Source of the DNA: Sphingobacteriales bacterium JAD_PAG50586_3
GTDB taxonomy: Bacteria > Bacteroidota > Bacteroidia > CAMBQF01
Length of the DNA stretch: 64,000 nucleotides
NCBI GenBank assembly: GCA_023213195.1
Contig: CP096135.1
Location: 4,088,842-4,152,841, forward strand
Direction of reading: 5' to 3'
The stretch's first letter is position 1; every line of letters starts with the position of its first letter. Below are positions 55,544-63,462 of this stretch, in pieces. The notes below the pieces were generated by a model. That model was not told where the DNA came from. It searched no databases and saw nothing but the letters and a program-made list of their open reading frames with translations. The position numbers and the translations under genes were made by a program.

Positions 55544-56679
55544 AATACAAAGGTATACAATAGCAGCTATTAGCTAAAAAACAGTTTTGGGGTATTGTCG
55601 CAAAATATCTCCTCTTCAGAGGAGTATCTCGGCTCTGCCAAGAGAGGTGCATTACTTTATTTACATTTTTAGTTTATCAATTTTCATTTTCCCAACCCCT
55701 ACAGCATGTAGCCCGACAACTCGTTTTCGTGGTGCAATTTTAAAGGTCTCCCTTTACAATGGGAGTGGATGTCGCCTTGGCAACAGACGAGGGATTTCAT
55801 ATTGCCGAAAAATCCCCCGGCTCTTCGAGCCACCCCTTTAGAAAGGGGGATCTGTCACACCCCTACAGTATGTAGCTAATGCTATCGTTTTCGCTGATAG
55901 TTTAAACCACAAAGCACACAGAGCAATCACAAAGCACACAAAGTTTATTTTTCATTTTTAGTTTATCATTTTTCATTTACCAAACCCCTACGGTATGTAG
56001 TCAGATAACCTGTTTTCATAATTTTTAACCCCTCCCTTTAATAGGAGGTAGCGGAGACATCTATCTCTTTAATCACATAAATCCTTTAAATCTGCGGTTC
56101 AGACAATTTAATACAAACACCTCAACCCCGACAGTTTTTAACTCATCGGGGTTAAGGTAAAATATAGTTGTCTTAACTTACTTCACAGAGCTTAATTCAA
56201 AGATGCTTTTCGGTTTACTTAACTATTCATTTTAGTTTTAAGTCCCCTCCTTTTTAAGGAGGGGTGTCCGCTACGCGGGACGGGGTGGTTACTTTCGCAG
56301 TACTGCTACTTTTTTGGTTTTTACTGATAACCGACAGTAATAACGGTGCCAAGATTGTGTTTCGAAACAACAATACAAAGATACAACATTAAACATTGTT
56401 TGTCAAGTAAAATATAATAATCTTAATAAAATATTATTGCGGATTGTAATTATCAGAGTTAACGGCAAAAGATCTCCCTTTTCAAAGGGAGTGGATTTCG
56501 ACGGCAGTCGAAAAACGAGGGATTTCACTTTGTCCGGCACAGTCGTGCCTTAGGCTTGACGGGCTTTCAAGAGGAGATAGAAACAAAAAATCCCGCCGAA
56601 GCGGGATTCTATATTTTTATAGTCCTTCCCCTTTAAGACGAAGCCTGCCTGTCGGCAGACAGGGATTTAGGATGGGGGT
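55544..56679. repeat. 1.1-kb gene-free island of dispersed intergenic repeats
   Basis: I find no gene here. Three copies of an element with core CCCCTACRGYATGTAG (55695, 55860 and 55987), two of them preceded by ATTTTTAGTTTATCA. Two copies of another, TCTCCCTTT...GGGAGTGGAT...ACGAGGGATTTCA (55747 and 56472). Several hairpins: CTCCTCT/AGAGGAG (55609), CCCCTCC...GGAGGGG with TGTCCGC/GCGGGACGGGGTGG (56243-56290), and AATCCCGC/GCGGGATT (56585-56608), the last of which may terminate transcription. Words of this kind are abundant between genes in Bacteroidota. Confidence 0.75.
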
Positions 56680-57237
56680 CTACAATATCCAAGCCGCAAA
56701 GGTGAAGAAGAAATTAACCTGTATTTTAAAATTTACAGGTTGGTTTACATCGCCCTGCAAACGTATTTGCGCAGTGTAAGGGTCGCTGGTTAAACGGCTG
56801 CTAAACTTAGCAATACCGTCATTGTTTAAGTTAGCCTTTACCCCGTCTTTCTCGTAAATACTGGTAAGGTTAACATTTTGTATGGCTGATAAAAGTACTT
56901 CATCGGCACCACCTACAGCGCCTATTTTAATAGATGCGTTGTTTATTTGTACAGAAGAATCGTTAGGGGTCAAATATTCTCGGGTAAAGCATTTTACACT
57001 ATCAAGCACTACCGATATTAGGTTGCTCCTGTGCTTTGCAAAATCGCTCGCCTGGGCGCTTACATCCAGTATTTGTGTTTGGTCGTAGTTGGTTAGTGTT
57101 GTAGCATCAACCGGAAACTCTACATACCCCTTTAGTTTAAAGGTTTTTTTTATGGTGTTTTTTTCGCCACACCCATAATTTAAAAGCACCACGCCTATTA
57201 GCATGGAAAATGCTATAAATGAGTAAACTTTTTTCAT
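56680..57237 (-). CDS. Putative lipoprotein, unknown function
   Basis: 185 residues from ATG 57237: MKKVYSFIAFSMLIGVVLLNYGCGEKN, a lipobox NYGC. The body (FPVDATTLTNYDQTQILDVSAQASDFAKHRSNLISVVLDSVKCF) has no domain I recognise; strands dominate near the end. Two upstream in-frame starts are less likely, as they would place residues in front of the signal peptide. It is divergent from acpH. Confidence 0.68.
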   Translation of the reverse strand: MKKVYSFIAFSMLIGVVLLNYGCGEKNTIKKTFKLKGYVEFPVDATTLTNYDQTQILDVSAQASDFAKHRSNLISVVLDSVKCFTREYLTPNDSSVQINNASIKIGAVGGADEVLLSAIQNVNLTSIYEKDGVKANLNNDGIAKFSSRLTSDPYTAQIRLQGDVNQPVNFKIQVNFFFTFAAWIL

Positions 57238-57311
57238 GTTAGTTGTTTTTATAGTAAGTACAAATATAAAATTATTAGCATGCAAAAAAATTACTTTCTA
57301 TATTTAATCAA

Positions 57312-57905
57312 ATGAATTATTTAGCCCATTTATATCTTTCTAACCACAATACAGGCTTACTTACGGGTAATTTTATTGCCGATGCTGTAAAGGGAAACCC
57401 CGATGGGCGCTACCCTGCCGATGTGGTAGATGGTATAAAAATGCACCGGTTAATTGATGATTTTACTGATAGGCATGCGGCTACTAAAGAGGCCGTAGAA
57501 ATTTTCAGGCCGGCTACAGGCAGGTATGCACCCGTGGTGTTAGATATTATTTACGACCACCTTCTGGGCATTAATTGGAATAAGGTTACCGAACAGGATA
57601 TGCGTGTATTTTCTGATGATGTATATACCCAACTAGGTACCAGCTACAGCTTGTTCCCGGAACGTATGCAGCTTTTTTATGATAAGATGGTAGAGTACGA
57701 TTTTTTGCCTAATTATGCTGAAGTAGATGGACTTACAAAAACCTTAGACCGCCTGCAATACAGGGCCAAGACCGATGTTGATTTTGTAGCTGCTGTAGAG
57801 GTTATGCAAAACGAAAAAGGCCGCCTAAGCGACCTTTTTCTCTATTTCTTTACCCAACTGCAAGCTGAACTAGACAGCAAAGGGTATAGCCGTTTAAGGC
57901 TTTAA
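57312..57905 (+). CDS. Acyl-carrier-protein phosphodiesterase
   Basis: 197 residues: MNYLAHLYLSNHNTGLLTGNFIADAVKGN, HRLIDDFTDRHAATKEAVEIFRP and VVLDIIYDHLLGINW match the AcpH/DUF479 family, which removes the 4'-phosphopantetheine arm from ACP. His and Asp residues of the metal site (HLY, GNFIAD, HRLIDDFTDRH, YDHLL) are present. Well separated promoter signals cannot be assigned. Confidence 0.88.
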   Translation: MNYLAHLYLSNHNTGLLTGNFIADAVKGNPDGRYPADVVDGIKMHRLIDDFTDRHAATKEAVEIFRPATGRYAPVVLDIIYDHLLGINWNKVTEQDMRVFSDDVYTQLGTSYSLFPERMQLFYDKMVEYDFLPNYAEVDGLTKTLDRLQYRAKTDVDFVAAVEVMQNEKGRLSDLFLYFFTQLQAELDSKGYSRLRL

Positions 57906-57911
57906 AAATCG

Positions 57912-58514
57912 TTATAATATATCTTCAATGGCTTTAACAACCGCCGGTTCTGTTACTTCTGTTTTAGGTTTAAAGTAGGTAACCACATGGCCGTTTTTAT
58001 CAATCAAAAACTTCTGGAAATTCCAGGTAACGGCGGCATCAATAACACCATTCTCGTTTTTCTCGGTAAGGTATTTATATAATGGGGCTTTGTCTTTGCC
58101 TGTTACTTCAATTTTAGAAAACATAGGGAACGATACGCCATAGTTCTTTTGACAAAATTCGCCAATATCGCTATTGCTGCCCGGTTCCTAGCTTAAAAAA
58201 TCGTTGGCGGGAAAGCCTAGTACTACCAAGCCTTTGTCTTTATATTTCTCATACAAAGCCTCAATATCTTTATACTGTGGGGTAAGGCCGCATTTGCTCG
58301 CGGTGTTTACTATAAGCACCACTTTGCCTTTGTAAGTGCTTAGCGGCACATCTTGCCCCGTAAGGCTTTTCATAGTAAACTGGTAAATGTCGCCTTTGGT
58401 TTGCGCTGCCTTGTACGCCGTTGTATCACCCTCTGTTGTGTTGCTACTTACTCCGCAACCGGCCAGCAGTAGTATTGATGATAACCATTTTATTTTCATA
58501 AGTAACTTGTTCAT
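57912..58514 (-). CDS. Glutathione peroxidase (CysPx type; in-frame TAG at the catalytic Gln)
   Basis: Thiol peroxidase of the GPx family, probably thioredoxin-dependent. Signal peptide with lipobox LLLAGC, then the Cys catalytic motif VNTASKCGLTPQY, VLGFPANDF, and WNFQKFLIDKNGHVV. In place of FxxQEPGSN the sequence has FLS*EPGSNSDIGEFCQKN: TAG at 58188-58190 stands where the conserved Gln of the catalytic tetrad should be, and both sides are in the same frame (200 residues). A C-to-T error is the simplest reason. Start at ATG 58514, or ATG 58499, which gives a cleaner signal peptide. Confidence 0.9.
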
Positions 58515-58524
58515 ATATAGATAA

Positions 58525-58532
58525 CAAAGGTA
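58525..58532 (-). promoter_or_regulatory. -7 box (TACCTTTG) for glutathione peroxidase
   Basis: Perfect TAnnTTTG match on the minus strand, 10 bases before ATG 58514. Confidence 0.55.
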
Positions 58533-58632
58533 GTGTTAATTGGTTGCGTAGGCTACAAAATATGTCATCCTACGGGGGTTTATTTGAATACTATTTTTGC
58601 TGTCAACCGTCAACCGGCAACTGCCAACTAAC

Positions 58633-60915
58633 TTACTGATTAGCCTTCCTGTTAAAAATAATATAACCCAGCGTAAATATCAGCGACCATGGCTTTTTCT
58701 CGCGTTGGTAGTAGTTGCCACTTAGGCTTATGGGCCCAATAGGCGAATCGTATACCAAGGCACCGCTGCCCATGTAGTTTATACGGCTAAAAGCTTTGCC
58801 ATAGGCTGCTGTTTGTTGGGCTGTTTCTACAAAAGGTTTGTAGGGCATAAACAGGTAATTCTCCAGCCTAAAATCAAATCGCTTAAAAATATTTACTATT
58901 ACCCTGCCACCTACAGCGCCATAATTAAAGGCCCTGAAGTTTCTAAGGAACAGGGTGCTACTTTCAGGTATTGGTTGAAAAGCAGGGGCTATTAATAGTG
59001 TAGAGGTATAGTTTGAAAATTCGGGTTGGTTAGATACTACCGCCTCGCCATAAATGCCCAGTTTAAGGCGTTTTGTTATATTAAAGTAGTTTTCGTAATG
59101 CACCTTAAAGCGTAAAAAGCTATGGGTGTATTTTACGTTGTTGGTGGTAAAAGAAGTAGAGCCGGGTATATGTTCTTCCTGCCCAAAAATATAGTACAGC
59201 TTAGCTAAAAAGTAAGAGCCCCCAAAGGCGTATTGCTTGCGGTTTAAAGAGCTTTCTTCGTAAAAAGCATCAACGGCTACGGTATTAAAAAAGGTACGGT
59301 CTGTAGTATCGGCAATGGTAAAGGTGCCGGTTTGGTAATACTCATTACGCAAGCGCGATAAAGAGAGCGCACCTGCCAGCTTGCCTTTATTATGCACCGG
59401 TGTAGCCACTAAAAAGTTGAACGACCGTTCTGACTGGAATAGGTACGATGGCTGCACATCTTCAAAAAACGAGGTGCGCGATGTAAAATAATCAAAGGAG
59501 TTTAAAGTAAAATCGGCCTCAAAATAAAAGGGTATAATGGTAGGGTAATCTAACCGCACCTTGGCTTGTACAGAGCCATAAAACTTACCAAAATAAGCAT
59601 TGGCATAAAAACGCTGCCCTATTTTGCCCAACCGTTTATATTCTAGCGATAAAAAGGCGGTGTTAATGGGTTTTGATGAAAAGCAACCGCCAAACTGGGC
59701 GATAATATCGCGGTCTTGCTTTACATCTAAATACAAATCATATATGTTGCGCTCGTAATTATACTTAGCGCGTGGATATATCTTTTTAAACTGGTCGTCT
59801 GATACTAAACGAAAATAGTCGCCACGCAGTTTATCAATAGTAGTAAGCTTGTTGCGGGTAGATAGCGACCGCATAATGTAATCGTTTTGGTTACGGTTAA
59901 GGCCGTTTACATAAATATTTTCAAACACTAAAGGTGGCTGCTTGGCTTTAAAGGCCGTACGGGCAGAGTCTCGCTGCATGGGCGAAACCTCCCGCTTAAC
60001 CAGCATTTTTATAGTGTCTATTTTGGTAAGGGCTGTATAATAGCCAATATCGTATGTGTTTTTTATGCTCGAAAAATCAAAAATGCCAATGTTAACCTCG
60101 GGTTCTATCAGCACCATATTATCGCAAATAGAGCCGTAGTTGGTCTTAGTCATAAGCATAGCCCGTATCTGAGAAAAGAGGTTATCCTCATCAGGACTTT
60201 TGCCACCGTGGCCCGCTACGTTGCTACCTATAATATAATCAGGAAAAAAATCGTCGTACATCACATTAGAGGGAAAGTTGTTATACAAGCCCCCATCAAA
60301 CAAAACACGCCCGTTTACCGATATGGGCTTAAAATAAAACGGGAACGATGCAGAGGTACGCATACCATCGGCCAGGTTGCCATTTCTAAACACTACCTCT
60401 TTTTGGTCTTCCACATCGGCAGCCACACAACGGAAAGGTATGTATAAACTATCGTAGTTATAATTTGCAGCAGCTCCGGGCCCGGCGGTATGTTCCATCA
60501 GGGCAAAATCCATAGCCTTGGGCGATACTACGTTGGTGGGTATAGAGGCCTTAAAAATACTGTCTATAGAAAATTTAAAAGAGAAACCGCCCGCATCGGG
60601 GTCTTTGCGTTTAAAGTAGTAAACATAGCCCGGCTTTATTTTACCCTGTGCGGCATAGCTAAAATCTTCAGATGCCATGTACTTTAAAATCTCATCGGGG
60701 CTCCAGCCTGCGGCATACATACCGCCAACCAGCGCGCCCATAGAGGTGCCTGCAATATAATCTATAGGAATATTATTTTCTTCAAGCGCTTTTAAAACGC
60801 CAATATGGGCAATACCAAGGGCCCCGCCACCACTAAGCACTACGCCCACGCGTTGGGAAGATGCATTGGTAAACGCTAAAACTGATACAAAAAGGAGGAG
60901 TAGAAACTTATTCAT
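58633..60915 (-). CDS. Patatin-like phospholipase with POTRA and outer-membrane barrel (type Vd-like)
   Basis: 760 residues. Signal peptide (MNKFLLLLFVSVLAFTNASS) is followed by a patatin lipase domain: GVVLSGGGALGIAHIGVLKALEE (oxyanion motif), YIAGTSMGALVGGMYAAG (nucleophile in GTSMG), and the catalytic DGG in RVLFDGGLYNNFPSNV. A POTRA-like segment (FENIYVNGLNRNQNDYIMRSLST) leads to a long C-terminal beta-barrel. This is the arrangement of PlpD-like type Vd secretion proteins, in which a barrel is fused to the lipase. Function here is unknown. Confidence 0.9.
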   Translation of the reverse strand: MNKFLLLLFVSVLAFTNASSQRVGVVLSGGGALGIAHIGVLKALEENNIPIDYIAGTSMGALVGGMYAAGWSPDEILKYMASEDFSYAAQGKIKPGYVYYFKRKDPDAGGFSFKFSIDSIFKASIPTNVVSPKAMDFALMEHTAGPGAAANYNYDSLYIPFRCVAADVEDQKEVVFRNGNLADGMRTSASFPFYFKPISVNGRVLFDGGLYNNFPSNVMYDDFFPDYIIGSNVAGHGGKSPDEDNLFSQIRAMLMTKTNYGSICDNMVLIEPEVNIGIFDFSSIKNTYDIGYYTALTKIDTIKMLVKREVSPMQRDSARTAFKAKQPPLVFENIYVNGLNRNQNDYIMRSLSTRNKLTTIDKLRGDYFRLVSDDQFKKIYPRAKYNYERNIYDLYLDVKQDRDIIAQFGGCFSSKPINTAFLSLEYKRLGKIGQRFYANAYFGKFYGSVQAKVRLDYPTIIPFYFEADFTLNSFDYFTSRTSFFEDVQPSYLFQSERSFNFLVATPVHNKGKLAGALSLSRLRNEYYQTGTFTIADTTDRTFFNTVAVDAFYEESSLNRKQYAFGGSYFLAKLYYIFGQEEHIPGSTSFTTNNVKYTHSFLRFKVHYENYFNITKRLKLGIYGEAVVSNQPEFSNYTSTLLIAPAFQPIPESSTLFLRNFRAFNYGAVGGRVIVNIFKRFDFRLENYLFMPYKPFVETAQQTAAYGKAFSRINYMGSGALVYDSPIGPISLSGNYYQREKKPWSLIFTLGYIIFNRKANQ

Positions 60916-61032
60916 GCTGAAAGTGTAAAGTTAACACAAAAACCCTGCCTTTATTGCACCTGTAGCGTGTTTTTAGATATTATTTTTGTGTTAAGTCTCT
61001 ATTCGCAAATTATAATCTGTTTCTTTGTCTTT

Positions 61033-61491
61033 ATGCTGATATTTTTAGACATAGATGGAGTAATGGTTCCCGCTAAAAATTGGGAAGGACATACATTACT
61101 AGTTGATGGGTTTTATCAGTTTAGCGATAAGGCTGTTAACACCTTACGGCAATTTATTTCTGCTGAAACAACTGTTATACTTACCACTTCCCATAAGTCC
61201 AGATTTACTGTAGATGAATGGAAGAATATATTCAGGAATAGAGGCTTGGAAATTGAAAACCTAAAGAAATTAAACGAGGGGTATAACCTTTATATCAGTA
61301 GGAAAGATGATATTTTAGTATGGTTCAGTAATAATAACCCCACAGAAGAGTTTGTAATTATTGATGATGATAAATCGCTGAACGATTTACCTCCTAAACT
61401 AAAGGAGAAATTAATCTTAACCAATGCTTTAATTGGGCTAACAGACAGCCATATTGATAAGATAAAATCTATCCTTACAATAACCCCGTAG
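61033..61491 (+). CDS. HAD-superfamily (SAK-type) small protein
   Basis: 152 residues from ATG 61033: MLIFLDIDGVMVPAKNWEGHTLL (HAD motif I, DIDGV), TTVILTTSHKSRFTVDEWKNIF (motif II region) and EFVIIDDDKSLNDLP (motif IV-type acidic pair). It matches the HAD-type domain seen in Swiss Army Knife RNA repair proteins, though here it stands alone. A longer in-frame start upstream encodes a hydrophobic tail that is probably non-coding. The TAG stop lies inside the first hairpin of the repeat at 61483. Confidence 0.72.
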   Translation: MLIFLDIDGVMVPAKNWEGHTLLVDGFYQFSDKAVNTLRQFISAETTVILTTSHKSRFTVDEWKNIFRNRGLEIENLKKLNEGYNLYISRKDDILVWFSNNNPTEEFVIIDDDKSLNDLPPKLKEKLILTNALIGLTDSHIDKIKSILTITP

Positions 61492-61576
61492 GGGTGAAAT
61501 GTTTGTAGCCCGGGGTGTCAACCCCGGGATTTAAATCGGCCTCTCTTATCTCCCCTTCTCCCCACGGGAGAAGGGG
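61483..61576. repeat. Intergenic hairpin repeats (CCCCG/GGGG and CCCGGGGT family)
   Basis: Three adjacent hairpins: ACCCC-GT-AGGGGT (61483-61494), CCCGGGGT-GTCA-ACCCCGGG (61510-61529) and CCCCTTCTCCC-AC-GGGAGAAGGGG (61552-61576). Words of this sort recur in the 55.5-56.7 kb island. Confidence 0.75.
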
Positions 61577-61660
61577 CCGGGGGATGAGGGCAAATTTTAC
61601 CTGCATATTTTCTACATCTGTACAGCTATTTTTACCAACTTTGCAGCGCAATACTAAAGC

Positions 61661-62733
61661 ATGAGCACAATACATAATTTTGGCGCAGGCCCGGGTATAC
61701 TTCCCAAAACTGTTTTTGAACAAGCCGCACAGGCCGTACTAAACTTCAACAATTCAGGTTTATCGTTACTAGAAATGTCGCACCGCAGCAAAGAGTTTGT
61801 TGCTGTTGTAGACAACGCCGTAGCCCTTGTAAAAGAGCTGCTAAACTTACCTGCGGGTTATTCTGTGTTGTTTCTGCAAGGTGGTGCAAGCACCCAGTTT
61901 ATGCAGGTGCCTTACAACCTTATGAAACAAGGTGGCAAAGCCGCTTACCTTAAAACAGGCGTGTGGGCAGCCAAAGCCGAGAAAGAAGCCCGCTTGTTCG
62001 GCGAAACGGTTATAGTGGCTTCATCAGAAGCAAATAACTATACCAGCATACCTAAGGATTATGTTATACCTGCCGATGTAGATTATTTCCATTGCACATC
62101 TAACAACACCATATACGGCACGCAAATGAAGGCGTACCCTAAAAGCCCCGTGCCTGTGGTATGCGATATGAGCAGCGATATTTTTAGCAAGCCGGTTGAT
62201 GTTTCGCAATTTGGTTTGATATACTGCGGAGCGCAAAAAATATGGGCCCTGCCGGTGTAACCATGGTTATTGTAAAAGACGAGCTGTTGGGTAAAACAGG
62301 CCGTGCCATACCCAGCATGGTAGACTATACCACCCACATAAAAGAGAATTCACTATTCAATACCCCGCCGGTATTTGCTATTTATGTTAGCATGCTTACG
62401 CTGGAGTGGGTTAAAGAGCAAGGCGGTGTAGCCGAAATGGCTAAACGCAACCAAGCCAAAGCTGAATTGCTTTATACCGAAATTGATCGTAACCCTTTAT
62501 TTACCTGCCCTAACGCAGTAGAAGACCGATCGGAAATGAATGCCGTATTCCTTCTTACTGATGAATCGAAAGAGGAAGCTTGGAATGCCCTGTGCAAAGA
62601 GGCAGGCCTGCATGGCTTAAAAGGCCACCGCAGCGCAGGCGGCTACCGCGCCAGCATGTACAACGCTTTACCTATAGAAAGCGTGCAGGTGTTGGTAGAA
62701 ACCATGCGCGAGTTTGAAAGGCGCAACGCGTAA
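61661..62733 (+). CDS. serC: Phosphoserine aminotransferase (one frameshift)
   Basis: Serine-biosynthesis PLP enzyme. Begins MSTIHNFGAGPGILPKTVFEQA, with GLSLLEMSHRSKEF, LFLQGGASTQFMQVPYNL, CDMSSDIFSKPVDVSQFGLIYCGAQKN (PLP Lys) and GLKGHRSAGGYRASMYNA. The A-run at 62235-62240 has six As where seven give GAQKNMGPAGVTMVIV; the repaired length is 357 residues, the usual size. Confidence 0.94.
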
Positions 62734-62784
62734 TCTGAAAGTTGAAATCTGAAAATTTAAGCCCTCGAAGAAATTCGGGGGCTT

Positions 62785-63411
62785 TTATATTTCGCCCCAG
62801 GCATACTCATAAAAGGTAAGTGTAGCCCCTTTAATAAAGGTTTCTAAATCGGTTTTAGTGGTGGCCTTTTTATTAGTTAGTTCAACAAGGTATACCGCAA
62901 AGCCTGTATTTTGATTGGCAGGAATATGAAATACAAACCTACGCCTATGTGCCCGTGTCGGAAAGTATTTTATTTCTTGAAAAGTATCAATGGTTGAGTA
63001 TTTACCCTTAAACCCCCAAAGCTCATCTAATCTTTTGCTTCCATCGTCATATCGCCAACCTTCATCATGCAAGCCACAATCTTTACCAATACCACAGTAA
63101 ACGTCTTTCGGGGTTATTAACCCCGAAGTAAAAATGGTTTTGAACTGTATAGCATCTTCAAACAAATAAAGCCTGACAGAATCAACTGTAATTACAAAAG
63201 CGGTTTTAATTGTGTCAGTAGTAACAGGCTGCGTGTTTTTTGGATATACCCTGCTATTTGTCGAATAATTATAATAAAATGTTTTTTTAAGTTTTGCAGA
63301 ACGCTGCCGCCAATACTTCTTTTCATTAAAGGAATAATCATCGCTTGCAGCATTTGTTTTGCAGGAGATAATTAAGATTGATATGGCAACGATAAAGTAA
63401 AATACTTTCAT
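62785..63411 (-). CDS. Putative lipoprotein, unknown function
   Basis: 208 residues with a lipoprotein signal peptide (MKVFYFIVAISILIISCKTN, lipobox IISC). The rest has no recognisable domain; segments such as YCGIGKDCGLHDEGWRYDDGSKRLDELWGFKGKYS suggest a beta-rich fold with a cysteine pair. The spacing is convergent with serC and divergent-free. Confidence 0.65.
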   Translation of the reverse strand: MKVFYFIVAISILIISCKTNAASDDYSFNEKKYWRQRSAKLKKTFYYNYSTNSRVYPKNTQPVTTDTIKTAFVITVDSVRLYLFEDAIQFKTIFTSGLITPKDVYCGIGKDCGLHDEGWRYDDGSKRLDELWGFKGKYSTIDTFQEIKYFPTRAHRRRFVFHIPANQNTGFAVYLVELTNKKATTKTDLETFIKGATLTFYEYAWGEI

Positions 63412-63462
63412 AGAATGCTTAACTTTAATTTGTAGATGTTAAGTATCTGCGTATTTCACAAT

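Noticed and set aside
55544..56679. A degenerate transposon in the repeat island
   Set aside because: No transposase-like reading frame, terminal inverted repeats or target-site duplication could be found.
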